Shown here one piece after another: positions 50,321 through 59,541 of a stretch of DNA of 64,000 nt. The notes beneath the pieces are model-generated. The model had not been told where the DNA came from, made no database searches, and was given only the letters and a program-made list of their open reading frames with translations. Origin of the DNA: Bifidobacterium moukalabense DSM 27321 (GTDB taxonomy: Bacteria > Actinomycetota > Actinomycetes > Actinomycetales > Bifidobacteriaceae); NCBI RefSeq assembly GCF_000522505.1, contig NZ_AZMV01000007.1:558001-622000 (forward strand), given 5' to 3'. The translations under genes were made by a program, and so were the position numbers. Every line of letters starts with the position of its first letter. Position 1 is the first letter of the stretch.

Positions 50321-51961
50321 TCAGCTGAACAATCCCCAGAATGCCAGCAGCGCCAACGACAGCGCCGCCGACAATATCACACACGTGGCCACCGCGATAT
50401 GGCCGAATCCGATGCCTGTTTTTCCATGATCGCTTCGGATTGCCGCCATATCGCGGCGGCCATCATTCATATTTGCGGGATTCGCGTGTGCCGGCCGATC
50501 CGTCGCCCGACGGCGGCGACTGCGAACCGCGGATACGCATTCGACCAGCAGCCATGCGAAGGCGATGAGGCTGACGATGGCGCCGATCACTATGCCCCGC
50601 CAATGTTCGGCAAGCAGCGTCGAATCGTTGGTGAGCGCGATGGCGTCCCGCACCACGGTAATCAGATAGGCAAGGAATATGCCGGTCACGCCGACGGCGA
50701 GCACGGTGTTGACGCACAGTGCCGCACGTAGGGGACCGGTGAAACGGCGGGAATCCAGCGGGCCGCGAGACATGCCGGCGATCAGCAGTATCGGCGCGCC
50801 GGCAATCGCGATCAACGCAAGCAGCAGACACAGCACGATACCGCCGACAAGCACGCTTAATGTCTTGACCAGTGCGGGCTTGGTACTGAGCGGTGCGGCG
50901 ATCCGTTGGTCGGGCTGCGCGCCGGCAATCATCGGCGTGGCCCAGCCGGTGGCCGTCGTACCGGCGGCGACGGCGTTGATCCAATCCTCCAGATCATGCG
51001 TGTAATGCTCCTCCAGCGGCAGTCCCGGCACGGTTTTGTTCGAGCCGGTGCGCATCTGATGGTTCGCATCGAAATAACGCAGCGTCACGTTATCGTTGCC
51101 GGCCTTGTTCGCGGCCTGCATGAGCAGTCGCGCACCCTGCTCGATCGGCATGGCGTTGTCGCGCACGCCATAGTTGATGAGCAGCGGCATGGTCAGCGAT
51201 GCACGGTACTTTGCGGCATCGAAATCAGCGTATTCCAGGCCGATGGGCCTCAGATCCAGACTGGTGAGCTTCGGGATGATTCGTTTGACGGCATCCGGCG
51301 CGCCCGCGGTGGTCAGATAGCTGGTGGCGGCGAGCGTCATCTGCTGGCGGCCCGACACCACCGGTGAGGAGGTGAGAATCGCGAACGCGATGTCCGGATG
51401 CTCCTGCGTAAGCACGGTGGCGATCCACGTGCCTTCCGATTCCGCATACAATCCGGTTTTCGCCGAATCCACGCCGGGCCATCGTCTGAGGATCTCCAAC
51501 GATCGCGCATAGTCGTGCGCGCTGGACACATAGTCGCGGTGCAACGCCGAATAATTGTCAAGACGCTTGTCGGGCACCAGCGTGGTGATGCCGGCGGAAG
51601 CCATGGCACCGGCGATGTCGCCATATGCCTCGGCGGATTTGCCGGTGCCGGAGCCGTGCATGAGCAGGCATGCCGGATGGCCGTCGGGAGCGCCGATCGG
51701 CTCGCGCACGATGGCGTTCACCGTCACGTTGTGCGCAAGCGACACCTTGATGTGCGTTTCCTTGGTACGGTAAGCGCCTTCCTGCGGGGTCTGCAAGCCG
51801 GTCGCGCGAATCGTGGTGTCGGCGGATCCGACCGTGATGTGGTCGGTGAACGGTTCGACCCGCCATTGCGGGGTCATGGCCCTGCCCAAGGCGCCCAACA
51901 GTACGAACAGCACGATGGACACCACCGCGGTGGCGCCGATCCTTTTCAACAATGCATGCAC
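50321..51961 (-). CDS. Membrane-anchored alpha/beta hydrolase
   Basis: The 546-residue protein has an N-terminal helix (VVSIVLFVLLGALG), an alpha/beta-hydrolase domain with oxyanion loop LLMHGSGTG, nucleophile Ser in GLYAESEGTW and His in YFDANHQM, then about four C-terminal helices. It probably acts on an ester or peptide outside or at the membrane. The start is GTG at 51961 with no clear ribosome binding site, so a leaderless message is possible. Its stop abuts the convergent gene ending at 50320. Confidence 0.75.
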   Translation of the reverse strand: MHALLKRIGATAVVSIVLFVLLGALGRAMTPQWRVEPFTDHITVGSADTTIRATGLQTPQEGAYRTKETHIKVSLAHNVTVNAIVREPIGAPDGHPACLLMHGSGTGKSAEAYGDIAGAMASAGITTLVPDKRLDNYSALHRDYVSSAHDYARSLEILRRWPGVDSAKTGLYAESEGTWIATVLTQEHPDIAFAILTSSPVVSGRQQMTLAATSYLTTAGAPDAVKRIIPKLTSLDLRPIGLEYADFDAAKYRASLTMPLLINYGVRDNAMPIEQGARLLMQAANKAGNDNVTLRYFDANHQMRTGSNKTVPGLPLEEHYTHDLEDWINAVAAGTTATGWATPMIAGAQPDQRIAAPLSTKPALVKTLSVLVGGIVLCLLLALIAIAGAPILLIAGMSRGPLDSRRFTGPLRAALCVNTVLAVGVTGIFLAYLITVVRDAIALTNDSTLLAEHWRGIVIGAIVSLIAFAWLLVECVSAVRSRRRRATDRPAHANPANMNDGRRDMAAIRSDHGKTGIGFGHIAVATCVILSAALSLALLAFWGLFS

Positions 51962-51962
51962 G

Positions 51963-51980
51963 TTAGGTCACTTTAGGTCA
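51963..51980 (-). promoter_or_regulatory. Direct repeat upstream of the hydrolase
   Basis: TTAGGTCA occurs at 51963-51970 and 51973-51980, a 10-bp period immediately before the hydrolase start. It may be an operator or promoter element. Confidence 0.35.
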
Positions 51981-52115
51981 TATTTCTGACGGTGAGCCCC
52001 CGACGCCACGCGGTAACGTTCCGGGCGGCGCCGAGGGCCAGGCATACGCATATATGAACGACGGCGCCATTTCCGGCAATGCCATGCAGGCGGTGCTTAC
52101 TGGGTGGCCCGCCCT

Positions 52116-53861
52116 TTACAGCGACCAGTTTTCGGCCCTGCAACGGGCCTCGTAGAATTCTCGATACATGCCCGGTTCCGCGATCAGCCGATCGTGGGTG
52201 CCATGCTGCACCATGCCGCCGTCACGTCCCATGACGATGATCGTATCCGCATTGCGGATCGTCTCCAGCTTATGCGCGATGACGATCACCGTCGATGTGG
52301 CACGCAGCTGCGCCATGCATGCGTTGATATGCGCCTCGTTCTCCACATCTAACGCGCTGGTCGCCTCGTCGAACAACACGATCGGCGCCTGCTTGAGCAC
52401 GGCGCGCGCAATGGATACGCGTTGGCGCTCGCCGCCGGACAATGACCTGCCGCCTTCGCCGACGTTCGTCCGCCAGCCGTCGGGCAGGCGCTGCGCGATT
52501 TCGCTGACGCCCGCCAGCTCGGCCGCGCGCATGACCTCATCATCCGACGCCTCCGGCCTGCCGAGGCGGATGTTGTCGATCAGCGTGCCGCGGAACAGGT
52601 ACACGTCCTGGAACACCATCGACAGCTGCGCCGCGACATCCGATGCACGCTGGTCGCGCACGTCGAGTCCGCCTACGCGCACCGTGCCGGCGTCCACATC
52701 ATAGAAACGGGCGATCAGCTTCGCCATGGTCGTCTTGCCGGAACCGGAGGGGCCGACGATGGCGATCATGGAATCGGGCCGCGCGGTCCACGACACATCA
52801 TGCAGCACCGGTGCGGAGGCGGTGTAGCCGAAGCGTACACGGTCAAACTCGACCGCGCCCGGTTCCGTCACCTGCTTGGAATCGGCCGGTTCGGGCAACG
52901 GTCGCTCACGCATGACGGACAGGTAGTAGTCCAGGGACTTGCGTGACTCCTCAATGCCGAGCAGCATGGCGAACATGTCGTTGACGGTGTTGGAGAACCG
53001 TAGCGAAACACCCATGCAGGCGATGCCGGCGAGCGGGGAAAGCGCGCCCTGCAACGTCAAAGCCGCGCACACCATGATCATGGAGACCGGCAGCAGCTGG
53101 CTGGCCATGCCGTTGAGCAGATTCGCCGCGACGCCCCAGCGCAGCGATCTGCGTTGCCCTGCGGTACGTGCGTCCAACGCATCCGTCAGCGGTTGGTATG
53201 GATGGCTCGCCCCGCATGAACGCAGCGCGCCCTGGCAGGTCGCGAACTCCACGAGTCTGCTTGAAGCCTCGAAATCCAGGGCAAGCATGACGTCATCCCC
53301 GCGATGGAGCATCATCGAAGACAGTTTGCCGGCACCCCACAGCAGCGGCAGCGGAACGATCAGCGTCAGCCCGATGCGCCAGTCCCATAGCAGCATGGTC
53401 GCGCACAGGGTGATGGTGCTTGCGGCGCCGGTTATCATCGGTGAGATCAGATGCGCGAACGACTGGCCGATGGACATCAGATCGTGCGTCGCGAAGCGGG
53501 AGAGCCGGCCTGCGGTGCCCTTGCCGAACCAGCCAAGCGGCAGCGAGGCAATTTTGTCGCCGATGCCATGCAACGCGATGGCGAGGAAGTCAAGCGCGGA
53601 ATTGTAGGAGGTGACGGACCTGAAGTAGTCGATGACGCCGGATGACACCGCGAGTACGGCCAATATGCCCACCCACTGCCAGAAGCCCAGTCCCATCACG
53701 GTGGACGCGCCGCCCAGTGTCTGTGCGGTGGGAATGATCGCGGCGAACGTCAGACCGGTGATCACACCGGATATGACGGACAACAGCATCGCCTTGTCGA
53801 ATCCGCCGACATGACCGGCCAAGGCCTCCCTCAGACATTGCAAAGTGCTGGTCCTACGCAT
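52116..53861 (-). CDS. ABC half-transporter (ATP-binding/permease), second of pair
   Basis: The 581-residue protein has a six-helix membrane domain and an ATPase domain with Walker A GPSGSGKTT, signature LSGGERQR and Walker B VLFDEATSALD. It pairs with the preceding half-transporter, from which it overlaps by 8 bp; AGGAGG lies before the ATG. Exporter-fold pairs of this type include siderophore importers (IrtAB, YbtPQ) as well as exporters. The Fur-like box upstream of the first gene favours an iron role. Confidence 0.85.
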   Translation of the reverse strand: MRRTSTLQCLREALAGHVGGFDKAMLLSVISGVITGLTFAAIIPTAQTLGGASTVMGLGFWQWVGILAVLAVSSGVIDYFRSVTSYNSALDFLAIALHGIGDKIASLPLGWFGKGTAGRLSRFATHDLMSIGQSFAHLISPMITGAASTITLCATMLLWDWRIGLTLIVPLPLLWGAGKLSSMMLHRGDDVMLALDFEASSRLVEFATCQGALRSCGASHPYQPLTDALDARTAGQRRSLRWGVAANLLNGMASQLLPVSMIMVCAALTLQGALSPLAGIACMGVSLRFSNTVNDMFAMLLGIEESRKSLDYYLSVMRERPLPEPADSKQVTEPGAVEFDRVRFGYTASAPVLHDVSWTARPDSMIAIVGPSGSGKTTMAKLIARFYDVDAGTVRVGGLDVRDQRASDVAAQLSMVFQDVYLFRGTLIDNIRLGRPEASDDEVMRAAELAGVSEIAQRLPDGWRTNVGEGGRSLSGGERQRVSIARAVLKQAPIVLFDEATSALDVENEAHINACMAQLRATSTVIVIAHKLETIRNADTIIVMGRDGGMVQHGTHDRLIAEPGMYREFYEARCRAENWSL

Positions 53862-55671
53862 GATATGCGCCCTCCTGTGCTGCGATTCGATTCTGCTGTG
53901 CGACGGCGTCCAACGCGCGTACATGCGCCTCGTCGGCAAGTTGCTCGTGCGTGCCGCAGGCGACGATGCCGCCGCGATCCATGACGACCATCTGGTCGGC
54001 GCCCACCACGGCGGACGGCTTATGCGCGATGACGATTACGGTCCGGCCTTTGACCAGCGCGTTCAGCGCTCGCTGGATCTGCGCCTCCGATTCCGGATCG
54101 ACGCTGGCCGTGGCCTCGTCGAGGATCAGGATCGGCGTGTCCTTCAGCAGCGCACGGGCGATGGCGATACGTTGCTCCTGACCGCCGGACAGGCCGACCC
54201 GACCGTTGATCACCGTGTCATAGCCGTGTTCGAGCGCCATGATCTCGTCGTCGATGAATGCGGCCCTGGCCGCGGCGCGGACCTGCTCCAGCGTTGCATC
54301 CGGGCGTCCCAATGCGATGTTGTCGCGAATCGATGCGCGGACCAGCTGCGGATCCTGAAGCACGAAGCCGACGGTGCGGTACAGCTCTTCGGAGGCGATA
54401 TCGCGAAGATCGACGCCGCCGATGCTGATCGTGCCTTCGGCGGGGTCGTCGAAACGGGCGATCAGCGTGGCAAGCGTGGACTTGCCGGATCCGGATGGGC
54501 CGATAAGCGCGGTCATCGTGCCCTCGGCGACATTCAGGCTGACGTCGTCAAGCGCCGTGGTGGGGCCGTAGGAGTAGGTCACGTGGTCGATGGCCACGCT
54601 GTAGCCGTTCGGATGCTTCGGTCGCGTCGTCTCGGCAAGCGGCGTGACGCGCAGGTTCCGTTCGATGCGCAATGCCGCCGAACCGGCGAGTTGGTAGCTC
54701 CATTGCATATTGCCGATCACCGTGATGGTGGATGGCAGCATCATGGCGGTCAGTGTGGCGGCCAGCACCTGTGGCGCGGTCACATAGCCGGCCTGCACCA
54801 GAAGCATGCCGCCGGCGAGATTGACCGCGGTGAGCAGGGAGGGGGCGGTGAACGCCTCGGCGACCGCGCACCACCGAACGAGCGGACCGCACCAATCGTT
54901 GTATTGCCTGATGAAACCGTCGGCGGCGCGCTCGTACTGCTGCAGCGAATGGCCGCTGCGTCCGAACGCCTTCACCACGGCGATGCCGCTAGCGAATTCG
55001 ACCATCGTGCTCGACACGTTGCTGATCTTCGTGTCCATCAGCGCGGTCTTCTCGCTCATGCCGACCATGCTGAGCATCTGAATGCCGAAATATATGGGAA
55101 GCGTGGCGATGGAGAGCAGCGCCAGACGCCAATCCAGCGTCACGATATAGGCGAACAATGCGATCGGCGTCACCGTGGCCGCGGTGCCTTCCACCGGCCA
55201 GTGCGCGATCAACGCATGCAGTGTCTCCACATCGTCGTGAATCGATTTGCGGATCATGCCGGATGTCGATGCGTTGAATGTGGAAAGCGGTGCCTTCCCG
55301 AGGGAATCCGCCATGGCCCGTCGTATGCCGGCGCCCAGCGTGCAGTCGGCGAAGTGCGTTACGGACAGCGCCACGAAATAGAGGATGCTGCGCAGCATAT
55401 ATGCGCCGACCAGTATGAACACGTAACGCCATACGGCATCCGTATCCGGCTGCGTATGCTGCTGCCAGGCGCGCAGCAGCACGTCTCCGATGCTTACCAG
55501 CGCCGCATAGGGCGCCACGCTCAGCAGGCCCGAGATCGCGGCCAGCGCGCGTCCGCAATTCAGCCTGCCCCGGATGGGTCTCATGGCTCTGTTCAAGGCG
55601 GCCTTGCCCTCCACCGCCTTTGCCTTGTCCCCGGTTTGCGCCGTGGATTCGTCGGCGACGTTGTCTGCCAC
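53854..55671 (-). CDS. ABC half-transporter (ATP-binding/permease), first of pair
   Basis: The 605-residue protein has a six-helix membrane domain and an ATPase with Walker A GPSGSGKST, signature LSGGQEQR and Walker B ILILDEATASVD. It is the first gene behind the Fur-like promoter at 55731-55760 and probably forms a heterodimer with the next gene product. A role in iron-siderophore or haem import is inferred from regulation and family. Multidrug export is an alternative. Confidence 0.85.
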   Translation of the reverse strand: MADNVADESTAQTGDKAKAVEGKAALNRAMRPIRGRLNCGRALAAISGLLSVAPYAALVSIGDVLLRAWQQHTQPDTDAVWRYVFILVGAYMLRSILYFVALSVTHFADCTLGAGIRRAMADSLGKAPLSTFNASTSGMIRKSIHDDVETLHALIAHWPVEGTAATVTPIALFAYIVTLDWRLALLSIATLPIYFGIQMLSMVGMSEKTALMDTKISNVSSTMVEFASGIAVVKAFGRSGHSLQQYERAADGFIRQYNDWCGPLVRWCAVAEAFTAPSLLTAVNLAGGMLLVQAGYVTAPQVLAATLTAMMLPSTITVIGNMQWSYQLAGSAALRIERNLRVTPLAETTRPKHPNGYSVAIDHVTYSYGPTTALDDVSLNVAEGTMTALIGPSGSGKSTLATLIARFDDPAEGTISIGGVDLRDIASEELYRTVGFVLQDPQLVRASIRDNIALGRPDATLEQVRAAARAAFIDDEIMALEHGYDTVINGRVGLSGGQEQRIAIARALLKDTPILILDEATASVDPESEAQIQRALNALVKGRTVIVIAHKPSAVVGADQMVVMDRGGIVACGTHEQLADEAHVRALDAVAQQNRIAAQEGAYHA

Positions 55672-55730
55672 GGTTGGTTCCTTTCTATGCTCCCATTCCC
55701 TGCTCGGGGGATGTTTCGGTGTTGATGTAC

Positions 55731-55760
55731 ATCATAGCGCAAAATGAGAATGATTCTCAA
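55731..55760 (-). promoter_or_regulatory. Fur-type iron box overlapping the ABC promoter
   Basis: TGAGAATGATTCTCA (55745-55759) is a 7-1-7 palindrome close to the Fur core TGATAATNATTATCA. On the minus strand TTGAGA (complement of 55755-55760), an 18-bp spacer and TATGAT (complement of 55731-55736) make a promoter, with the box covering the -35 and spacer. A Fur/DtxR-like repressor would block it when iron is plentiful. Confidence 0.75.
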
Positions 55761-55791
55761 TAATATGGTACGATGCATACCGCGAAACAAG

Positions 55792-55852
55792 TTCAGGCAG
55801 TCTTGCAAAGCCGGATTTCAGGCATACTCCACCCTTGGAAAGACTGCCTGAA
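55792..55852. repeat. 13-bp perfect inverted repeat
   Basis: TTCAGGCAGTCTT (55792-55804) is repeated inverted as AAGACTGCCTGAA (55840-55852); a third partial copy TTCAGGCA lies at 55816-55823. It may be a distal terminator for the MFS transcript or a regulator site. Confidence 0.6.
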
Positions 55853-56035
55853 AATTGTCGTCACGGAAAAACCATGACGATGTTCATCGTGGCAACGGTT
55901 GCGGAGAATGTCAATACCTTGGCATCGAAAACCGTAAAAAATTCCGAATAGTGATGTTCCGGACCGCGCTTGCTGTAGACCATCGCCGGGGGTTGGCGTC
56001 GCTTACGGCAATGGGCCCGGCGGGCCGGCGGCAGG

Positions 56036-57223
56036 TCAGACGGATATCTCGCGCATGCGCTCCATCGCCTGGGTGTCCGTTTCATAACGGCGCGTGTAGA
56101 CTATCAGGAACATGACCGCGATGATGGCGATCGGCATGCCGGAAAGTCCGGTGTAGTGGTAATTCATGGCTGTGGCGGTCAGTGCGGCACCGCCGACGAT
56201 CGAACCGACCGCATTGCCGAAATTGAAGGCGATCTGCACAGCCGCGCCGGCGATGAGTTCGCCGCCGCCCTGCCCGGCCTGCACCATCAGCAACTGTTGC
56301 GGGGCGGAATTGAAGAACAATGCGAAGCCGAGGACGAACGTCAGCGACGCCGTGGATGCCAGATTTCCCGGAATCAGGAAGACCAGCAGCAGACCGATTG
56401 CCGCAATCGACTGTGACAGTGCCGCCGTCGCGGCGGGCTTCCACACATCGGTCAGGCGGCCGCCTGCGATGCCTCCGAGCACCATGCCGAAGCCGGCCAG
56501 CACCATAAGCAGGGGAACCGTGGAAGACGGCCATCCGCCGGTCTTCTGCAGCCAGGGGGAAATGTAGCTCCACCAACAGAAGATGCCAGTATTGCCGCAG
56601 AACACGGCCAACAGCACGAACCATGGGCCCGGATGGGTGAGGAAGCGGAACTGGCCTTTGATGCCGACATCCTTGATCGGGGCCACGAACGGCACCCAGG
56701 CAAGCGTCAACAGCATGGTCATCGCGGCCCAGGCGGCCAAAATGCCGAATGCCATACGCCACGACAGCATCTCGGCCAGCAGGGTGCCGGCCGGCACGCC
56801 CAGCATATTGGCGACCGTCTGACCGGTCACCATCATCGATACGGACTGCGCCTCCTTGCCCTTATCGGCCAGCGTCTTGGCGATCAGCGTGGCCGTGCCG
56901 AAGAACGCGCCATGCGGCAGGCCGGAGATGAAACGTGCCGCCAGCAGCATGGGGGAATTCACGCAAAACGCGCTCAACGTGTTGCCGACCAGTGCGATGG
57001 CCATGAACAGGATGATGAGGTTCTTCGGCGGCACCTTGCGCCCGAACACCAGAATCAGCGTACCGAAGCACACGCCGATCGCATAGGCGGAAATGTAGTG
57101 CCCGGCGGCCGGAATGCTCACCTTCATGGCGGCGGCCGTCTGCGGCAGTATGCCCATCATCACGAATTCGGCGGCGCCCAGAATGAAGGCGCCCGAAGCC
57201 AGCGCCAGAATGCTTCTCTTCAA
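56036..57223 (-). CDS. MFS transporter (DHA1/AraJ-like)
   Basis: The 395-residue protein has about twelve predicted helices, the family motif around GRKVPPKNLI between helices 2 and 3, and PQTAAAMKVSIPAAGHYIS near the start. It resembles sugar- or drug-efflux MFS proteins such as AraJ. It is monocistronic and divergent from the LytTR system at 57407; the 183-bp gap between them has no signal linking the two. Confidence 0.8.
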   Translation of the reverse strand: MKRSILALASGAFILGAAEFVMMGILPQTAAAMKVSIPAAGHYISAYAIGVCFGTLILVFGRKVPPKNLIILFMAIALVGNTLSAFCVNSPMLLAARFISGLPHGAFFGTATLIAKTLADKGKEAQSVSMMVTGQTVANMLGVPAGTLLAEMLSWRMAFGILAAWAAMTMLLTLAWVPFVAPIKDVGIKGQFRFLTHPGPWFVLLAVFCGNTGIFCWWSYISPWLQKTGGWPSSTVPLLMVLAGFGMVLGGIAGGRLTDVWKPAATAALSQSIAAIGLLLVFLIPGNLASTASLTFVLGFALFFNSAPQQLLMVQAGQGGGELIAGAAVQIAFNFGNAVGSIVGGAALTATAMNYHYTGLSGMPIAIIAVMFLIVYTRRYETDTQAMERMREISV

Positions 57224-57393
57224 GGTCTCTCCTCATGCCGCATAGCGGGTATGCGGGGTATGTACATCGTTTGAACCAAGTGTCATTCTAGGAATACCGT
57301 CGAACAGTGCGCCGCATGGCGTCACCGGTGTCGCGCGCGATTCGACGATGTGCGGGGTTGCGGATTCGGGGGGGTGCCGAATCGCGTTTTTTC

Positions 57394-57399
57394 TATAAT
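57394..57399 (+). promoter_or_regulatory. -10 element of the LytTR gene
   Basis: A perfect TATAAT ends eight bases before the GTG start at 57407, so transcription should begin at or next to the start codon; no ribosome binding site is present. Confidence 0.55.
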
Positions 57400-57406
57400 T
57401 GATCAG

Positions 57407-58129
57407 GTGATACACGTAGCTGTGGTCGAAGACGACGACGAGTGCGCGCGGGTGGTGACGCAATGCCTGGAGCGCTTCTCGAACGAGCACGGCGAATCCA
57501 TCGAAACCACGATGTTCCGTGACGGTGCGGCGATTGCGGAAGGCTATCGTCCGGTCTACGACATCGTGCTCATGGACATCGAGATGCCCGGCATGGACGG
57601 CATCTCGGCCGCGCGTGAGATCCGAAAGACCGACCGCGACGTGGTCATCATCTTCATCACCAACATGGCGCAATACGCACTCAAGGGCTACACGGTGCAG
57701 GCGCGCTCCTATATATTGAAGCCGGTCAACTATTACGGACTCTCCATGGAACTGCAGGGGGCGATCGACTACATCAACCGTAACCGACACCAGAACGGCC
57801 GTGCGTTGCTCCTGCCGAGCGGCGGGGGCGTGGATAGGGTCGATCTGAGCGATATCACCTATATCGAAAGCCAACGGCACAACCTGTTCATACATACCAC
57901 CGGCGGCGTGCTGCGTGTGCGTGAGTCGATGAACGCCATGGAGGCGAAGATCGGCGATCCGGCATTCGCCCGGTGCGGCGTAAGCTTTCTGGTCAATCTG
58001 GCGCGGGTCGGCGGCATCACGAAGGACCGGGAGGTACTGGTCGGCGGCGACCGGGTGCCGATCAGCCGGCAGCGGTACAAGGACTTCATGGTGGCGCTAA
58101 GCGAGTATCTGGGAGGCATCCATGATTGA
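57407..58129 (+). CDS. LytTR-family response regulator, probably leaderless
   Basis: The 240-residue protein has a receiver domain (IHVAVVEDDDECARVVTQ, phospho-acceptor Asp in IVLMDIEMPG, Lys in ILKPVNYYGL) and a LytTR domain (VDLSDITYIESQRHNLFIHT). GTG 57407 matches the family start and is only eight bases after a TATAAT, so the message is probably leaderless. Its end overlaps the kinase gene by 8 bp. It is the second such system in the window. Confidence 0.85.
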   Translation: MIHVAVVEDDDECARVVTQCLERFSNEHGESIETTMFRDGAAIAEGYRPVYDIVLMDIEMPGMDGISAAREIRKTDRDVVIIFITNMAQYALKGYTVQARSYILKPVNYYGLSMELQGAIDYINRNRHQNGRALLLPSGGGVDRVDLSDITYIESQRHNLFIHTTGGVLRVRESMNAMEAKIGDPAFARCGVSFLVNLARVGGITKDREVLVGGDRVPISRQRYKDFMVALSEYLGGIHD

Positions 58130-59477
58130 CGTGCTGAATCTGCCGTCGCCGCTGCTGTGCGGCATCGCGGTGGAGATGGCGCTGACCCCCGCGGTGTTCC
58201 CGGCGGTCGGGTTCCGCGGGGCGCGGCCGCGTAATGGCGCGCGCCCGGAACCGCCATCCGGCTCCCGCGTGACCTGGTATGCGGGCATCGTGATCGGATT
58301 GGCGCTGTCGCTGGCGATTGCGGTCTGGGCCAAAGAGACGCTGATCGACTTCAATACGAATTCCACGGCATTGGAGGCGCCAATCTGCCTGGCCATACTG
58401 GTCGCGTTCGCTCTGGTAGCGTTGCGCAACGGTGTGACGCAGGGCGTCTACGAGGCGATATGGGCGCAGGTTATCGCCTCCCTGAGCTTCGAATGCATGG
58501 ATTGCGTGACCATGTGGCTTCCCGATCCCGCACGCGTCGTCGCGTTGGGGCTGCTCACGCCGGCCGTCTGCGTGGCGCTGTTCGTCGTGGTGCGGGTGAG
58601 GCTGCTGCCGCAATTGCGGAACGGTCATGCCGGGACCGTGGGCAAACGCAAGCTGCTGTTCGCGGCGACGCTGTGCATCATGTTCCTGCTGCTGTCGAAC
58701 TATCAGGTCATCTTCCTGCTGCTCGGCTCCCGCGATCATACCTATATGATTCCCGCATTCCGCATCATGGTCGAACTGCTGGGCCTGATCACGCTGTATC
58801 TGCAGAATGACATCGAACAACGGCAGCATGCGCAGATGGAACTCAGTCTGGTGCAACGATTGTGGCAAAGCAAGCAACGGCAATACGAGATCTCCAAGGA
58901 GACGATCGACCTGATCAATCGCAAGTGCCATGATCTCAAATACCAGCTGGCCGCCTTCCGCACCATGCAGGACGATGCGGAGGTCGACCGACGGCTGGGC
59001 GAGGTGGAGCAGTCGGTGATGATCTACGATTCCGCGGTTCAGACCGGCAATCGCGTGCTCGACGTGGTGCTGACGGAAAAATCGCTGTACTGCGAGGCGG
59101 AGCACATCACCCTGACCTGCATGGTGGATGGCGCGAAGCTCGATTTCATCGACCAGGCCGACCTGTACGCGCTGTTCGGCAATGCGCTCGACAACGCCAT
59201 CGAAAGCGTGACGAAGCAACGGGATCCGGCCAAGCGTGTAATCCAGGTGTCGGTCTATCCCGACAACGGTTTTCTGATGATCCGCATACGCAACTACTGC
59301 GACGAGCCGATTACGCTGGCCGACGGCCTGCCGGTCACCAGCAAGAAGGCCGGCAAAGGCTATCACGGCTACGGATTGCGGGGCATCCGCTACACGGCGG
59401 AAAAATATGGCGGCACGATGAACGTGAAGATCGCCCCCGATTCCTTTACCCTGCAGGTGGTATTCCCGCTGAATTGA
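58122..59477 (+). CDS. GHKL-type sensor histidine kinase of a LytTR system
   Basis: The 451-residue protein has about six predicted helices in the first 230 residues, a dimerisation region with the probable His in LINRKCHDLKYQLAA, and a GHKL domain with FGNALDNAIESV and GYGLRGIRYTAEKYGG. It is the partner of the response regulator at 57407, overlapping it by 8 bp. The signal is unknown; such kinases often sense peptides. Confidence 0.85.
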   Translation: MIDVLNLPSPLLCGIAVEMALTPAVFPAVGFRGARPRNGARPEPPSGSRVTWYAGIVIGLALSLAIAVWAKETLIDFNTNSTALEAPICLAILVAFALVALRNGVTQGVYEAIWAQVIASLSFECMDCVTMWLPDPARVVALGLLTPAVCVALFVVVRVRLLPQLRNGHAGTVGKRKLLFAATLCIMFLLLSNYQVIFLLLGSRDHTYMIPAFRIMVELLGLITLYLQNDIEQRQHAQMELSLVQRLWQSKQRQYEISKETIDLINRKCHDLKYQLAAFRTMQDDAEVDRRLGEVEQSVMIYDSAVQTGNRVLDVVLTEKSLYCEAEHITLTCMVDGAKLDFIDQADLYALFGNALDNAIESVTKQRDPAKRVIQVSVYPDNGFLMIRIRNYCDEPITLADGLPVTSKKAGKGYHGYGLRGIRYTAEKYGGTMNVKIAPDSFTLQVVFPLN

Positions 59478-59480
59478 AAA

Positions 59481-59512
59481 AGGTGCGAACCCGGGGCAGT
59501 GGGTTCGCACCT
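59481..59512. terminator. Bidirectional terminator
   Basis: AGGTGCGAACCC and GGGTTCGCACCT form a perfect 12-bp stem. AAAAA on the left gives a U-run for the minus strand (GH3 operon); the plus side (kinase) lacks one. Confidence 0.8.
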
Positions 59513-59541
59513 GTGTTGGTTATGGGTTTCGGAGGATTCCG

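Larger units (their letters stand above)
55672..56035. other. Intergenic region between the ABC pair and the MFS gene
   Basis: No gene is recognised. It holds the Fur-type promoter (55731-55760) and the inverted repeat at 55792-55852, described separately. The remaining 180 bp before the MFS stop shows no feature. Confidence 0.5.
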
